Part shown: piece by piece, positions 34,164 to 44,362 of the stretch
Position numbering within the stretch: position 1 is the first letter of the stretch
Layout: every line of letters begins with the position of its first letter
From: Sporosarcina sp.
GTDB taxonomy: Bacteria > Bacillota > Bacilli > Bacillales_A > Planococcaceae
Length of the DNA stretch: 64,000 nucleotides
Direction: 5' to 3'
Assembly (NCBI GenBank): GCA_029263895.1
Contig: JARIDO010000002.1
Span: 18,941 to 82,940, forward strand
Translations under genes and position numbers: made by a program
Notes under the pieces: generated by a model
Told to the model about the DNA's origin: nothing
Seen by the model: only the letters and a program-made list of their open reading frames with translations
The model's database searches: none

Positions 34164-37040
34164 ATGAAAATTGAGAAATTGGTCATCTATGGATTTGGAA
34201 AACATGAAGATGTCACAATCGAATTATGTTCGGATATGAACGTCTTATATGGCTCAAATGAAGCAGGTAAGACAACGATTCAACAATTCATTTTGCACGT
34301 CCTATTTGGTTTTCCGCAAAAAAACAGTACGTTATTACGCTATGAACCAAAAATGGGTGGCAAATATGGGGGACAAGTCCATCTACTAGATGAGCAATAC
34401 GGTAAATGTACAGTTGAGCGAATTCGCGGTAAATCGGCAGGTGAGGTGGAAGTACGTTTAGAAGATGGAACGACAGGCGGAGAGGAACTACTTACTCAAG
34501 TCATGCATCAATATGATCGCTCCTCCTATGAATCGATTTTTTCCTTCTCCCTCCTTCAATTACAAGGTTTCGAAAAAATGGATGAAGATGAGTTAAGTCG
34601 AACGCTATTAGCATCCGGAACAATGGGTGTCGATACACTTTTTAAAGTAGAAAAGAAACTGGATAGTGAATTGGGTGAGCTGTTTAAAAAGTCTGGCCGA
34701 AAGCCGGAGATGAATAGCAAACTAGCAGAGTTACGAACGCTAGAAGCTGAATTGAAAGTAGAAATGGATAAGATTGAAACCTATGAGCCAGCCGTTAATC
34801 GGTTACGAAGTATTGAAGAAAAACTGTTAACTTTACGAACGAATGAGGCCGACATCAAGAAGGATGCCAAGAAACAAACATTGTTAAGACAAGTGCTACC
34901 TCTACACAGAAAGCGACAAAGTATCGAGCGTCAACTTGCGGACTATCAACACGTACGTTTCCCAGTGGATGGAATTAGACGATTTGAGGAACTAAAAGGA
35001 AGACTTAGAGAAAGTGAAGCTACCTCGAAAAAAATAGAAAACGAACTACGTGAAGCTACGTCTCAACTCACTCAACCTAGTGAAAATGACCGTCTCGAAA
35101 AAATGGAGATCTTGCTAGCTAAAGAATCAGAATGGCTTAATTGGCATACAATTGTTGGAACGTCTATAGAGGAACAACAGAGATTGGTAGGAAGAAGAGG
35201 AAGATTACTTGATAGACTAGGTGTAAAAACAGAAGACAAGCAGCAAGCGTTGTTACAAGCAGATGTATCTATTCAACAAGAAGAGCAAATGCATGGACTG
35301 TTAAGCAAGTTAAAAGAACATGAGCAGCAAATTAGTTTCACGAGACATCAACTCGCTACGACTGAAAATGATTGTACTACAGTTGAACAGTCACTAAAGC
35401 AACACAAGCAAGTTGCACCTACAAACGCAGAAAGAGAGACCGCCTTGAAATGGTCTCAAGACCGTGAACAGCTTGCGGAAGCAAAGGCGTTTGTTTCTAT
35501 TGCGAAACCTTCTGTTGAGAAGAATTCATTCGTAATTCCGATCATCCTACTGGTCGTCGCCTTAAGTTGTATTGTTGTGGGCTTCGTCCGTAGCGAATGG
35601 TTTATGTTGGGAGTCGGTGTAGTATTATGTGCGGCAAGTGGGTTGTATGTCAAAACACAAAAGTCTACTGTCGATGAAGTAAAATTGAAAGAAATGAAAC
35701 AATTGGTTGCAAAATATCAAGGAACAGAAAACGAATTAACCAGTCTATTAGAACGCATCGCAGATTTTGATCAAACACTCCATCAACTCCATCAAAATTA
35801 TAAGGTAGCTATCGCGACTTATGAAAATGTAAAAAAACAACTCGATGAACTAGACGATAACCGTCAGCAAACGGAACAACAGATGGTAGCGTTCTTAACT
35901 CAATATGGCATGAGTAGCATGCCGTCGAGTGATATTATCCCTGAGTTATTCGCTATGATTCGTGAACTACAAGAAATAGAAAGAGATAGAGAACAAGTGA
36001 CGAATCAAATAGAAAAAATCGAAGAACGTATCAAAGAGAGACTAGCACAAATTACAGAAACACTTGGAAAAGAAGTGCCATCGCATTCAGTTTATGAGAT
36101 GCTTAGAAGGGCATTTCTAGCACTAAAAGAACAGTCTGAAACAGTTAAGCGTTTAAGCACAACGATTGAGACGACTGAAAAAGAATATAAAAATATCGTT
36201 GCAATAAGCAACGCTTTACAATTAGAAAAAACGGTATTAATGACAGAAGCTGATGCGACAACGGATAGTGAGTTTTACGAGTCAGCCGAACGTCAACAAG
36301 AGGAAAAACGACTCGCCACTCAACTGGAAGACTTGCATACACAATTAACTGTGCACGGTCCTCTAGATATTGACCAACATCTTTCCGACAGTGATTTAAT
36401 TGAAAAACAAACACAACTCGACAACAAGTTAGCGACCATTTCAGAAGAGTTAAATCATCTGGTAAACGAAAAAGCCGCGCTGACACATAAAACTGATCAA
36501 TTACTTACAGAGGGAACGCTTGGTGAAAAGCGTCAACTGTTTGAAATGAAAAAAGCAGAGTTTATGGAACTCGCAAAAAAATGGTCTGAACGTAAGGCCA
36601 TTACAGAGGCGATTCAACTAACGATGAACGAATTAAGAGAGAAAAAATTGCCACAAGTACTCAAGCAAGCAAATTCGTTGTTTAGCGATTTGACGGATGA
36701 TGCATACGTAGGACTAGATGTAAACGAAGCGGGAACATTTGAAGCAGTAGCCGCTACAGGAATGCGTTATCCAATCGTAGAACTAAGCCAAGCGACGAAA
36801 GAGCAAGCGTATATCTCGCTTAGACTATCACTGGCATCTTCACTCATGGACACTGCCCCATTCCCAATTTTAATGGATGACCCGTTCGTGCACTTTGACG
36901 GCGAGCGTTTATCGCGTATGATACAACTACTAGATAAATTACGAAACACTCATCAATTTATTTATTTCACTTGTCATGAGACAATGAAAGACAAGTGGCA
37001 AAAGGCAACAATACTCAACGTTTCTGAAATTGGAAACTGA
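34164..37040 (+). CDS. yhaN: SbcC/Rad50-like coiled-coil ATPase YhaN
   Basis: 958 residues: N-terminal P-loop ([15 protein letters not shown]), long coiled coils, and a C-terminal Walker B/D-loop region ([17 protein letters not shown]). A hydrophobic hairpin (about 455-490, [20 protein letters not shown]...) interrupts the coiled coil and would anchor the protein in the membrane, a feature of YhaN but not of canonical SbcC. Operon with yhaO and yhaM. Confidence 0.92.
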   Translation: MKIEKLVIYGFGKHEDVTIELCSDMNVLYGSNEAGKTTIQQFILHVLFGFPQKNSTLLRYEPKMGGKYGGQVHLLDEQYGKCTVERIRGKSAGEVEVRLEDGTTGGEELLTQVMHQYDRSSYESIFSFSLLQLQGFEKMDEDELSRTLLASGTMGVDTLFKVEKKLDSELGELFKKSGRKPEMNSKLAELRTLEAELKVEMDKIETYEPAVNRLRSIEEKLLTLRTNEADIKKDAKKQTLLRQVLPLHRKRQSIERQLADYQHVRFPVDGIRRFEELKGRLRESEATSKKIENELREATSQLTQPSENDRLEKMEILLAKESEWLNWHTIVGTSIEEQQRLVGRRGRLLDRLGVKTEDKQQALLQADVSIQQEEQMHGLLSKLKEHEQQISFTRHQLATTENDCTTVEQSLKQHKQVAPTNAERETALKWSQDREQLAEAKAFVSIAKPSVEKNSFVIPIILLVVALSCIVVGFVRSEWFMLGVGVVLCAASGLYVKTQKSTVDEVKLKEMKQLVAKYQGTENELTSLLERIADFDQTLHQLHQNYKVAIATYENVKKQLDELDDNRQQTEQQMVAFLTQYGMSSMPSSDIIPELFAMIRELQEIERDREQVTNQIEKIEERIKERLAQITETLGKEVPSHSVYEMLRRAFLALKEQSETVKRLSTTIETTEKEYKNIVAISNALQLEKTVLMTEADATTDSEFYESAERQQEEKRLATQLEDLHTQLTVHGPLDIDQHLSDSDLIEKQTQLDNKLATISEELNHLVNEKAALTHKTDQLLTEGTLGEKRQLFEMKKAEFMELAKKWSERKAITEAIQLTMNELREKKLPQVLKQANSLFSDLTDDAYVGLDVNEAGTFEAVAATGMRYPIVELSQATKEQAYISLRLSLASSLMDTAPFPILMDDPFVHFDGERLSRMIQLLDKLRNTHQFIYFTCHETMKDKWQKATILNVSEIGN

Positions 37041-37057
37041 TAGGAGGAAGTGAAACA

Positions 37058-38002
37058 ATGAAAATGCTAGCAGATTACAAAGTGGGAGAACCACTTGAAC
37101 TATACTTACTCATCAAACAATCAGTAAAAGGGGTAACGCAACAAGGTAGCCCATTTATGTCCATTGTTTTGCAAGACAAAAGTACAGATATGGAAGCGAA
37201 ACTATGGGATACAACAGACGAGCATGCTGAACTGTATGCGGCGGCTTCTATTGTAAAAGTGGGTGGAGAAGTACACGAATACAGAGGTAAAAACCAATTG
37301 CGCATAAAGAGTATACGCCCCATCAAAGAAGATGAAGGTATCTCCATTTCTGATCTTGTACCCTCATCAGAAAAAAGCAAAGAAGTACTCTATGAAGAAC
37401 TTCTTCAATACTTTTTTGAAATGAAAAATCCGCACATTCAACGCATTACACGTCACTTATTAAAAAAACATCAAACAGCTTTCATGACGTATCCAGCAGC
37501 AACAAAAAATCATCATGACTATGTTTCTGGACTAATCGATCACGTCGTATCCATGCTCAAACTAGGCAAAGCGATAGCAGAACTATATCCTACACTGAAC
37601 AAAGATTTATTATATGCGGGCATTATCCTTCATGATATCGGTAAAGTAATGGAACTATCAGGCCCTGTAGCGACACAATATACAACTGAAGGAAATCTCT
37701 TAGGTCACATTACAATTATGGTCAACGAAATTTCCAAAGCAGCAGAAGAACTCGAAATTGTTGGAGAAGAAGTAATGCTCCTTCAACATATGGTATTAGC
37801 CCATCACGGAAAAGAAGAATGGGGTAGCCCGAAAAGACCAATGGTCAAAGAAGCAGAAATACTGCACTACATCGACAACATTGATGCCAAAATGAATATG
37901 CTCAATCGCGCCCTTGGAAAAGCAACGCCAGGCGAATTCACAGAGCGCATATTCCCATTAGATAACCGCTCATTCTACAAACCACTCATGTACGAAGAAT
38001 AA
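37058..38002 (+). CDS. yhaM: 3'-5' exoribonuclease YhaM
   Basis: 314 residues: N-terminal OB-fold nucleic-acid-binding domain (about 1-90) and HD domain ([41 protein letters not shown]) with metal-binding His/Asp. B. subtilis YhaM is a Mn2+-activated 3'-5' exonuclease acting on RNA tails and single-stranded DNA. GGAGG upstream of ATG. Last gene of yhaO-yhaN-yhaM. Confidence 0.95.
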   Translation: MKMLADYKVGEPLELYLLIKQSVKGVTQQGSPFMSIVLQDKSTDMEAKLWDTTDEHAELYAAASIVKVGGEVHEYRGKNQLRIKSIRPIKEDEGISISDLVPSSEKSKEVLYEELLQYFFEMKNPHIQRITRHLLKKHQTAFMTYPAATKNHHDYVSGLIDHVVSMLKLGKAIAELYPTLNKDLLYAGIILHDIGKVMELSGPVATQYTTEGNLLGHITIMVNEISKAAEELEIVGEEVMLLQHMVLAHHGKEEWGSPKRPMVKEAEILHYIDNIDAKMNMLNRALGKATPGEFTERIFPLDNRSFYKPLMYEE

Positions 38003-38010
38003 TGTTGAAT

Positions 38011-38053
38011 AAAAATCACACCACTACATTGACGTAGTGGTGTGATTTTTTTT
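38011..38053 (+). terminator. Terminator of yhaONM
   Basis: 13-bp perfect stem ATCACACCACTAC / GTAGTGGTGTGAT and eight T. Confidence 0.92.
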
Positions 38054-38074
38054 GGAGGGGAAGTGTGTGAAATA

Positions 38075-38427
38075 TGTGCGCGTCGCGCGCCCGTAAAATT
38101 GCTGAATCGCCCGAAAGCAGTCGTCGCGCGCCCGTAAAATTGCTGAATCGCCCGAAAGCAGTCGTCGCGCGCCCGTAAAATTGCTGAATCGCCCGAAAGC
38201 AGTCATCGCGCGCCCGTAAATGTGATGAATCGCCCGAAAGCAATCTGCGCGCGCCCGTAAAATTGCTGAAACGCCCGAAAGCATTCATCGCGCGCCCGCA
38301 AAGTTGCTGAAACGCCCGAAAGTAGTCGTCGCGCGCCCGTAAAGTGGATGAATCGCCCGAAAGCAGTCTGCGCGCGCCCGCAAAATTGCTGAATCGCCCG
38401 AAAGCAGTCGTCGCGCGCCCGTAAAAC
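38075..38427. repeat. GCCCG tandem array 2 (41-bp period)
   Basis: GCGCCCG at 38087, 38128, 38169, 38210, 38251, 38292, 38333, 38374 and 38415: nine units at exactly 41 bp. Typical unit: CGCCCGTAAAATTGCTGAAT then CGCCCGAAAGCAGTCGTCG. Cores alternate at 20 and 21 bp. It lies between the converging yhaM and prsA terminators. Long minus-strand open frames through it are compositional. Confidence 0.96.
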
Positions 38428-38463
38428 CACACACATCACTCCAAAAAAATCTCAGCAATCAAA

Positions 38464-38490
38464 AAAAGATCCCGCTTGCGGGATCTTTTT
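38464..38490 (-). terminator. Terminator of prsA
   Basis: AAAGATCCCGC / GCGGGATCTTT stem, T/A tracts both sides. Confidence 0.92.
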
Positions 38491-38494
38491 GATA

Positions 38495-39379
38495 TTACTT
38501 CTCTTCTTTTTTATCTTGTGTGAAGATGTTAAGAGCTGCTTTCAAATCTTTGTCTTTTACTTTTACATCAGCGTCTTTAACTAGTTTAGAAACTTTTGCG
38601 ATGATTTTGCTTTGATCTACTTTTTCAAGTTGAATCTCTTTTTTAATAGATTCTTTGTCTTTATCTGTTACTTTACCTTTTTCAACTTCACGCTTATCTG
38701 TTATTTGGATAATGTGGAAGCCGAAACTAGATTGTACGGGTTCGCTAATTACGTTTGTTTCAAGTTCATAAGCAGCTTTTAGGAATGCTGGATCCATTTG
38801 GCTAGCATAACTAATCCAATCAAGATCGCCACCTGAAGTTTGTGCTAATTCTTCAGTAGAAAATTCTTTTGCAGTTGCAGCGAAGTCAGCGCCTTCGTCA
38901 AGTTTTTTCTTAACTTCGTTAGCTGTTGCTTCATCTTCAACGAGGATATGTCTTGCGTTTAACTCAGTATTTTTTTGTTCGATACGTTTTGTAATTTCTT
39001 CGTCTTTTACTTCAATGCCGTCTGTTAATGCAGCTTCTTGAAGTAAGTTTAAACGCATTACTTTTTTCAAGCTTTCTTCTGTTTGCCCTTGTTGTGCGAT
39101 ATAACCTTCGAACTGGTCGCCAAGTTGGTCTTTCATTTCTTGTATTTCTGCATCAACTTGTTTGTCAGTTACTTTATATTTGTCTTCAAGAACTTTTTCT
39201 AGAACGAGTAGTTGAAGTGTTTGTTCACCTTGTGCGTCTTTCATTTCATTATAAAGCTCGCTTTTTGTAACATTAAAGTTTTTCGATTTAACAAGAACTT
39301 CTTTGTCACCGCTGTCACTACATGCTGAAAGCGCGAGTACAGAAGTTGCCATTGTAAGTGCTAAAATTGTCTTTTTCAT
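38495..39379 (-). CDS. prsA: Foldase lipoprotein PrsA
   Basis: Extracytoplasmic peptidyl-prolyl isomerase/chaperone for secreted proteins and penicillin-binding proteins. 294 residues. Lipoprotein signal MKKTILALTM... with lipobox LSAC (C20), N-terminal helical chaperone region, parvulin domain (ARHILVEDEATANEVKKKL ... GFHIIQITDKR) and a Lys-rich C-terminus. ATG 39379 has AGGAGAG upstream. Its lipidation needs Lgt, also encoded in this window. Essential in B. subtilis. Confidence 0.95.
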   Translation of the reverse strand: MKKTILALTMATSVLALSACSDSGDKEVLVKSKNFNVTKSELYNEMKDAQGEQTLQLLVLEKVLEDKYKVTDKQVDAEIQEMKDQLGDQFEGYIAQQGQTEESLKKVMRLNLLQEAALTDGIEVKDEEITKRIEQKNTELNARHILVEDEATANEVKKKLDEGADFAATAKEFSTEELAQTSGGDLDWISYASQMDPAFLKAAYELETNVISEPVQSSFGFHIIQITDKREVEKGKVTDKDKESIKKEIQLEKVDQSKIIAKVSKLVKDADVKVKDKDLKAALNIFTQDKKEEK

Positions 39380-39523
39380 TTGAGTATCTCTCCTAACTTT
39401 TATGTGCAACAGTAGAAACTATAACATAAAAACGATTCTAAAACAAAAAGGTTCCCCCGCGCAAATGCCTATAACGCATCATGTCTTTTGCATACGATAC
39501 ATAGAGAGAGAGGGGGTGCTCCT

Positions 39524-39622
39524 ATGAGCGGTTATAACCAAGGTTCTTCAGGTTCAGGCTTCGCTTTGATTGTTGTATTGTTCATTCTACTAATCATTGT
39601 CGGTGCAGCCTTTTTGTATTAA
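39524..39622 (+). CDS. YjcZ-family small sporulation-type membrane protein
   Basis: 32 residues, MSGYNQGSSGSGFALIVVLF... ending IVGAAFLY: a Gly/Ser N-terminus followed by a single membrane helix, the signature of the YjcZ family found in many spore formers. GGGGGTG lies 6 bp before ATG. Followed by a hairpin. Function unknown. Confidence 0.85.
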   Translation: MSGYNQGSSGSGFALIVVLFILLIIVGAAFLY

Positions 39623-39649
39623 GAGATAAATCTTAGCTCGTTTGCAAAA

Positions 39650-39690
39650 GGAAAGTCCATTTCCCAGGGAAGGGAATGGACTTTCTTACG
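39650..39690. terminator. Terminator between the YjcZ-like gene and a small membrane protein gene
   Basis: GAAAGTCCATT / AATGGACTTTC stem (39651-39661, 39675-39685). It lies between converging genes. Confidence 0.75.
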
Positions 39691-39871
39691 CTTTCAAAAA
39701 AACTTCTACATAAAATGACAAAATTAGAATCGTCACCAGTATATTTACGGTTTGATAAATCTTTGTCTGTTTTTCTTCAGGAATTTCTTTGGACTCGCAT
39801 AATGCGTATGTCATCTTATTGATTTGGAACAGATAAAATAATGAGAACAGAATTGTGATTACAAGGATCAA
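39686..39871 (-). CDS. Small membrane protein, about 61 residues
   Basis: Two hydrophobic segments (LILVITILFSLFYLFQI and YQTVNILVTILILSFYVEVFL) separated by a charged loop. AGGAGG (about 39880) best fits TTG 39871; ATG 39877 is only one base from it. I do not recognise the family. It lies between prsA and hpr, both also on the minus strand. Confidence 0.6.
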   Translation of the reverse strand: MILVITILFSLFYLFQINKMTYALCESKEIPEEKQTKIYQTVNILVTILILSFYVEVFLKA

Positions 39872-39962
39872 GTCCATTCCTCCTATTCGACTTAACAAAA
39901 TAATCATAGCAGATGTCCATTGGAAATGAAATTATTTTTGTTTGAGCAGAAGAATATGAGAC

Positions 39963-40538
39963 TTACACACTTTCCTTGCCTTCAATTGCAGAAATTTCAA
40001 GTTCTTCTGGAGCTTCCGTATATGTTGCTTTTATATTTTCAAATCCGCGTTCGAAGATTTCCATAAAGTCTTCGCCGTAAATATTACGAATGACAGACAT
40101 AACTTCGAGGAATTCTGGGAATTTCCCATATAAATCTTTGATTGGAAATGAACCTTCTAAAACTTCGTGATTTGTGTCGTAATAGTGGTGGTTCATACTA
40201 TTTAGTAAATCTTCACCTTCTTGGGTGACAGCTACATATGTATTACGTCTGTCATCTTCTTTTTTGTAGAATTCCAAGTAGCCTCGTTCTTCCAATTTCT
40301 TAGAGAAGTTGAATGCAGTAGAAACATGCATCACACCGAATTTTGCGATGTCCGATATCGTGGCATCCTTTAGATGATGTGAGATCCATAAAATATGGTG
40401 CTCATTAATATTTAAATCAAAAGGTTTAATCCACTTTTGCCAATCTTTTTCTACTGCTTTCCAAAGTGCCTTGGACATCTGGGCAATCCTCTGGCTGAAA
40501 ATCATTGCATCTCTTTGAGTGAAATTTTGCTCCGACAT
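39963..40538 (-). CDS. hpr: MarR-family transition-state regulator Hpr (ScoC)
   Basis: 191 residues with a winged-helix MarR domain (about 30-140): [64 protein letters not shown] region. In B. subtilis Hpr represses extracellular protease, sporulation and peptide-transport genes. ATG 40538 is chosen with GTAGGTG upstream. A promoter-like TTCTTG-17-TATATT lies just before it. Position between prsA and yhaH is as in B. subtilis. Confidence 0.92.
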   Translation of the reverse strand: MSEQNFTQRDAMIFSQRIAQMSKALWKAVEKDWQKWIKPFDLNINEHHILWISHHLKDATISDIAKFGVMHVSTAFNFSKKLEERGYLEFYKKEDDRRNTYVAVTQEGEDLLNSMNHHYYDTNHEVLEGSFPIKDLYGKFPEFLEVMSVIRNIYGEDFMEIFERGFENIKATYTEAPEELEISAIEGKESV

Positions 40539-40744
40539 TGGAAACACCTACTTTCAAAATAATATACCTATCTTTTACTATACCAAGAAAGCAAAGAGTT
40601 GAGAAGTGTGAATTGAATAAAAACTTAAAAAATAATAATAAAAGAGTGTTCAATAGCGTTGAAAGCCCAATTTTTTGCATTTGATTTTATTTTAGAAAGA
40701 TTAATTGATTCCATTAAAATAGTATTTTTACTACCTCGTACATA

Positions 40745-40785
40745 TGGTAAGGGAGCCACAAATAATTTCTTGTGGCTCCCTTATG
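40745..40785 (-). terminator. Terminator of yhaH
   Basis: 13-bp stem AAGGGAGCCACAA / TTGTGGCTCCCTT; weak T tail. Confidence 0.7.
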
Positions 40786-40790
40786 AATTG

Positions 40791-41153
40791 TTACTTCTGT
40801 TGAGCTTCTAATGTTGCTTGTAATTCTTCGATAGCTGTTTGGATTTCTGAAATTTCTTTTTCAAGTCGCGCTTTTATAGGTTCTGCAGTTTGTTGCCAAT
40901 GCTGAACAGATTCTTTGATGCCATTCATAGCCTCGGGGATATTTTCTTTAGCTTCATTTGTAAAATGATTAAGAGATTTTTTAAAATCTGCTATTTTTAC
41001 TTTTACATCTTTAAGTTTCGTTCTCATATCTACAGATGCCGTTTTAACAGTATTGCGTAACTCACTGCCAGATTGGGGAGTGGAAAATAAAACTGTGACA
41101 GCTGCAGCGACAGATCCTGTTGCGAAGCCTTTAAAAAATGTTGATGCTCTCAT
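40791..41153 (-). CDS. yhaH: YtxH-domain protein YhaH
   Basis: About 120 residues: an N-terminal hydrophobic segment (FFKGFATGSVAAAVTVLFS) followed by a long amphipathic/coiled-coil tail, the usual YtxH (general stress/gas-vesicle-like) pattern. ATG 41153 fits AAAGGAG; GTG 41162 would be too close. Function unknown; located next to hpr as in B. subtilis. Confidence 0.82.
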   Translation of the reverse strand: MRASTFFKGFATGSVAAAVTVLFSTPQSGSELRNTVKTASVDMRTKLKDVKVKIADFKKSLNHFTNEAKENIPEAMNGIKESVQHWQQTAEPIKARLEKEISEIQTAIEELQATLEAQQK

Positions 41154-41231
41154 GGGTGACACACTCCTTTCTTACTAAATATATTCCTTATAATAGTTTT
41201 ATTAAAACATGTTATTTGTACTTGGGCAATC

Positions 41232-41266
41232 AAAAAAAGCTTTCCATTGGCAGTGGAAAGCTTTTA
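41232..41266 (-). terminator. Terminator of hit
   Basis: AAAAGCTTTCCA / TGGAAAGCTTTT stem with a T run on the minus strand. Confidence 0.88.
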
Positions 41267-41366
41267 CGATGTTATTTAGTAGTATAAAATATTATAGTGG
41301 TAGTAACTTGAGTGTTCTAATTACAATGGCCTATACAATATAGTTGAGTGTATGACAAAAAAGAAT

Positions 41367-41789
41367 TTACAACGCGATTTTAATTTTATCGGCTAGAACT
41401 TGAAGTTGTTCTGTACTAAAGTCTTTTTCGTGTGTCTGCCATGTTGATAAATTAAAGCCGTCATTCTCATCGAAACGAGGAATGAAGTGCAAATGGAAAT
41501 GAAATACAGACTGTCCTGCTGGAGCACCGTTATTTTGCAATAAGTTCATACCAACAGGTTGGAATGTTTCTTTCAGTGCATTTGCGATGCGAGGTGCAAT
41601 GGAAAATAACTTTGAAGCGTCTTGTGCAGAGAAGTCATAGATGTTTTCGATATGCTTTTTAGGGACAAGTAAGACATGTCCTTTTGTTAATGGCATGATA
41701 TCCATAAATGCGTAGACGTTCTCATCTTCGTAAAGTTTAATGCTAGGGATTTTACCTTCTATTATGTTGCAAAAAATACAAGTAGTCAT
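41367..41789 (-). CDS. hit: HIT-family nucleotide hydrolase Hit
   Basis: 140 residues. N-terminal CIFCNIIEGKIPS (zinc Cys pair) and the histidine triad HFHLHFIPR (HxHxH) near the C-terminus. Hint-like enzymes hydrolyse AMP-lysine and related phosphoramidates. AGGATG upstream of ATG. Divergent from ecsA, the same arrangement as in B. subtilis. Confidence 0.94.
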   Translation of the reverse strand: MTTCIFCNIIEGKIPSIKLYEDENVYAFMDIMPLTKGHVLLVPKKHIENIYDFSAQDASKLFSIAPRIANALKETFQPVGMNLLQNNGAPAGQSVFHFHLHFIPRFDENDGFNLSTWQTHEKDFSTEQLQVLADKIKIAL

Positions 41790-41931
41790 TTTCTACACAT
41801 CCTTTCATTAATGAGACAAGTGTAGCATATTTTTAAATAGGACAAACAGGCGTTAGTGTGAAAGTGGTTAAACGTAAGAAAAGCATTCTAGATGTTGTTT
41901 TGTTAAAATGAAAGAAGAATGGAGGATGGAC

Positions 41932-42681
41932 ATGACAATTCTCGAACTAAAAGACGTAACAGGCGGCTATACACGCAAACCAGTCCTGCATGAATTATCA
42001 TTTGAAATTGGTAAAGGTGAGCTTGTAGGTTTAATAGGTTTAAACGGTGCAGGCAAGAGCACAACGATTAAACATATTATTGGCGTCATGAACCAACATA
42101 GTGGTGAAATACGCATCAATGGTGCGACATTCAGTGAAGACCCTGAAATATATCGAAAATCTTTTACGTATATTCCCGAAACCCCTATTTTATATGATGA
42201 ATTAACACTTCGTGAACATCTTGAATTGACTGCAATGGCTTATGGTCTTAATGAAGACGTCTTTGAAGCTCGTTCTGCCCAATTACTGAAAGAATTTAGA
42301 ATGGAAAAGCGTTTGAAATGGTTTCCCTCGCACTTTTCAAAAGGGATGCGTCAAAAAGTAATGATTATGTGTGCGTTTCTTGTTAATCCATCACTTTATA
42401 TTATTGATGAGCCGTTCGTTGGTTTAGATCCACTTGGCATTAGGTCATTATTGGAGCAAATGACGGAACGGACAGCAGGTGGGGCATCTGTTTTAATGTC
42501 CACTCATGTATTATCGACAGCTGAAAGGTATTGCGATCGAATCATACTCTTGCATAATGGTCGTGTACGCGCGTCGGGCACAATGGATGACTTACGAAAA
42601 GCATTTGGACGCCCAGATGCGACGTTGGATGATTTATATATTGCGATGACAGAGGAACTTGACCATGAACAATTTGCGTGA
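41932..42681 (+). CDS. ecsA: ABC transporter ATPase EcsA
   Basis: 249 residues. Walker A GLNGAGKST, signature FSKGMRQKV and Walker B LYIIDEPFVGLDP. EcsAB affects secretion, intramembrane proteolysis (RasP) and competence in B. subtilis. ATG 41932 is chosen with GGAGG six bases upstream; the earlier in-frame ATG lacks a site. Overlaps ecsB by 17 bp. Confidence 0.93.
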   Translation: MTILELKDVTGGYTRKPVLHELSFEIGKGELVGLIGLNGAGKSTTIKHIIGVMNQHSGEIRINGATFSEDPEIYRKSFTYIPETPILYDELTLREHLELTAMAYGLNEDVFEARSAQLLKEFRMEKRLKWFPSHFSKGMRQKVMIMCAFLVNPSLYIIDEPFVGLDPLGIRSLLEQMTERTAGGASVLMSTHVLSTAERYCDRIILLHNGRVRASGTMDDLRKAFGRPDATLDDLYIAMTEELDHEQFA

Positions 42682-43873
42682 GATATGGGGACAACGATTT
42701 ATTTATTATGTAACGGAACTTCAAAAATATATGAAGTACGTATTTACAGGTCACTTGGCAATTGTATTTATCTTTACGATAGGTGCAGGTGGCTATGCGT
42801 ATAGTGAATGGTTAAAGACAGTATCAGGCGAATTTCCGGCAGCATTGTTAACCGCTATTGTTGTTGGGGGGATGGTCGTATTTTCACAGCCTGTCACATT
42901 GTTGAAACGAGCGGATGCTGTCTATTTCTTGCCTCTTGAAAAGAAATTAGAACAATATTTAAAAAGAGCGCGGAATTGGACTTTATTTTCACAACTACCA
43001 GTACCATATATACTTTTAATAGTTGCATTACCTCTCCTATCAGCAACTGGAACAGGTTCAAAGAACATTTATATTGTTCTTGTGATTATACTATTTTTCC
43101 TGAAATGGTTGTTTGTTGAAACGGAGTTTAATGTACGTTATGTGCAAGACGGCCAAGGTATTTGGAAAGATCGTTTAATAAGATTTTTATTGGCGACAAC
43201 AATGATTTACACATTACTTTCAGAACACTATTTGTTGTTGCTCATAATTGCAATTGGATCTGTCCTTTATGGGATGTTCTGGCGTCAAAAAAGAAAGGGT
43301 ATGCCTTTTCCTTATGAACATTTCATCGCGCTAGAGCAAAACAGAATGTTGCGGATATATCGATTTGCGAATTACTTTACAGATGTGCCACATTTACAAG
43401 GTGCCATTAAAAGAAGGAAATGGCTATCATTTTTAATGGGGCATGCCAATTTCGCTAAAGACGATGCGCAAGCATTCCTTGTGAAAAGAACGTTTATTCG
43501 AACGGATGATACGTTTATGTTATGGCTTCGTCTAACAGTATTGTCTGCGCTAGGGGCACTGTTCATACCTTTTCCGATGCTTGTGTTTGTCTTCACTGGC
43601 GCTTTAGCCTTTGCATCGGCAGTTCAAATCATTCATGCGCTACGTGGGGGTGAAGAGTTCAGAATGGACATGTTGTTCCCTATAGGGGTTGACGCACGTA
43701 AAATTGCGATAACAAAAATAACGAGAGTTGTGCAGTGGATTCAAGCTTTAAGCGTAATGATTGTCGCGTTCATTTCTTTTGGCTTTACATTAACACCGAT
43801 CCTGTTTGGTCTAGTGATCGTCATAATTTCAGAAGCAACGATTCGTTTGACGAAAGAGAAGGAAGAGTTCTAA
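42665..43873 (+). CDS. ecsB: ABC transporter membrane subunit EcsB
   Basis: 402 residues with about 9-10 hydrophobic segments in pairs (IVFIFTIGAGGYAY, ALLTAIVVGGMVVF, PYILLIVALPLL, ALSVMIVAFISFGFTL and others), the EcsB pattern. AGAGGAA stands 7 bp before ATG 42665, inside the end of ecsA, implying translational coupling. B. subtilis ecsC is not found downstream. Confidence 0.92.
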   Translation: MNNLREIWGQRFIYYVTELQKYMKYVFTGHLAIVFIFTIGAGGYAYSEWLKTVSGEFPAALLTAIVVGGMVVFSQPVTLLKRADAVYFLPLEKKLEQYLKRARNWTLFSQLPVPYILLIVALPLLSATGTGSKNIYIVLVIILFFLKWLFVETEFNVRYVQDGQGIWKDRLIRFLLATTMIYTLLSEHYLLLLIIAIGSVLYGMFWRQKRKGMPFPYEHFIALEQNRMLRIYRFANYFTDVPHLQGAIKRRKWLSFLMGHANFAKDDAQAFLVKRTFIRTDDTFMLWLRLTVLSALGALFIPFPMLVFVFTGALAFASAVQIIHALRGGEEFRMDMLFPIGVDARKIAITKITRVVQWIQALSVMIVAFISFGFTLTPILFGLVIVIISEATIRLTKEKEEF

Positions 43874-43981
43874 TAAAAGAAAGATAAAAGAAAGATAAAA
43901 GAATCCACACTATTCGAAAAAAACTTGCAACATACTAGCGTAATTCGATATACTAAATAAAAGGCATCAGAGGTGAGTGGG

Positions 43982-44218
43982 ATGGAGAACAATTATTCAT
44001 ATGCTGAATTTATGAAAGCAGTTGGAAAAAACAGTTCATCGCTCGAAGCGGAAAGATTACTTAGTGAAATTTATTTAGATCTATTCCTCAAGCACATCCA
44101 CCGAGAACAAACAAAAGAAAGAATAGAAAAATTAATTGATTCGTCGTTGGATAATCGAGATGAGGATGCATTTCAATTTTATGCAGAAAGACTCATAACG
44201 TTATGTGAAAATGATTGA
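43982..44218 (+). CDS. IDEAL-domain protein
   Basis: 78 residues from ATG 43982 (GAGGTG upstream). The C-terminal half, KLIDSSLDNRDEDAFQFYAE followed by RLITL, matches the IDEAL motif pattern (IDeALd.rD...F..L...L) seen at the C-terminus of YpiB-like and other small Bacillales proteins. Function unknown; may mediate protein interaction. Followed by a strong terminator. Confidence 0.75.
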   Translation: MENNYSYAEFMKAVGKNSSSLEAERLLSEIYLDLFLKHIHREQTKERIEKLIDSSLDNRDEDAFQFYAERLITLCEND

Positions 44219-44226
44219 AATACTGG

Positions 44227-44267
44227 TAGACGCCACATGTTAATAGACATGTAGCGTCTTTTTTTTA
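44227..44267 (+). terminator. Terminator of the IDEAL-domain gene
   Basis: AGACGCCACATGT / ACATGTAGCGTCT stem with a run of T. Confidence 0.9.
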
Positions 44268-44282
44268 TGTATAATCGAATGA

Positions 44283-44296
44283 AAAACACATGTTCG
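44283..44296. promoter_or_regulatory. LexA (SOS) box upstream of uvrBA
   Basis: AAAACACATGTTCG matches the Bacillus LexA operator CGAACATATGTTCG at 11 of 14 positions, including AAC-N4-GTTCG. It lies 67 bp before uvrB. uvrBA is a known SOS operon in B. subtilis. Confidence 0.7.
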
Positions 44297-44362
44297 CTTT
44301 TTGTTTCTTAAATTAAGGGGAATATGGTAAGATAATAGAACATATTGGTAGGAGGGACTCGA

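Noticed and set aside
38075..38427. Possible CRISPR array (regular short repeats)
   Set aside because: The bases between cores are themselves repeated, spacing is 20/21 bp, no unique spacers exist, and no cas genes are in the window.
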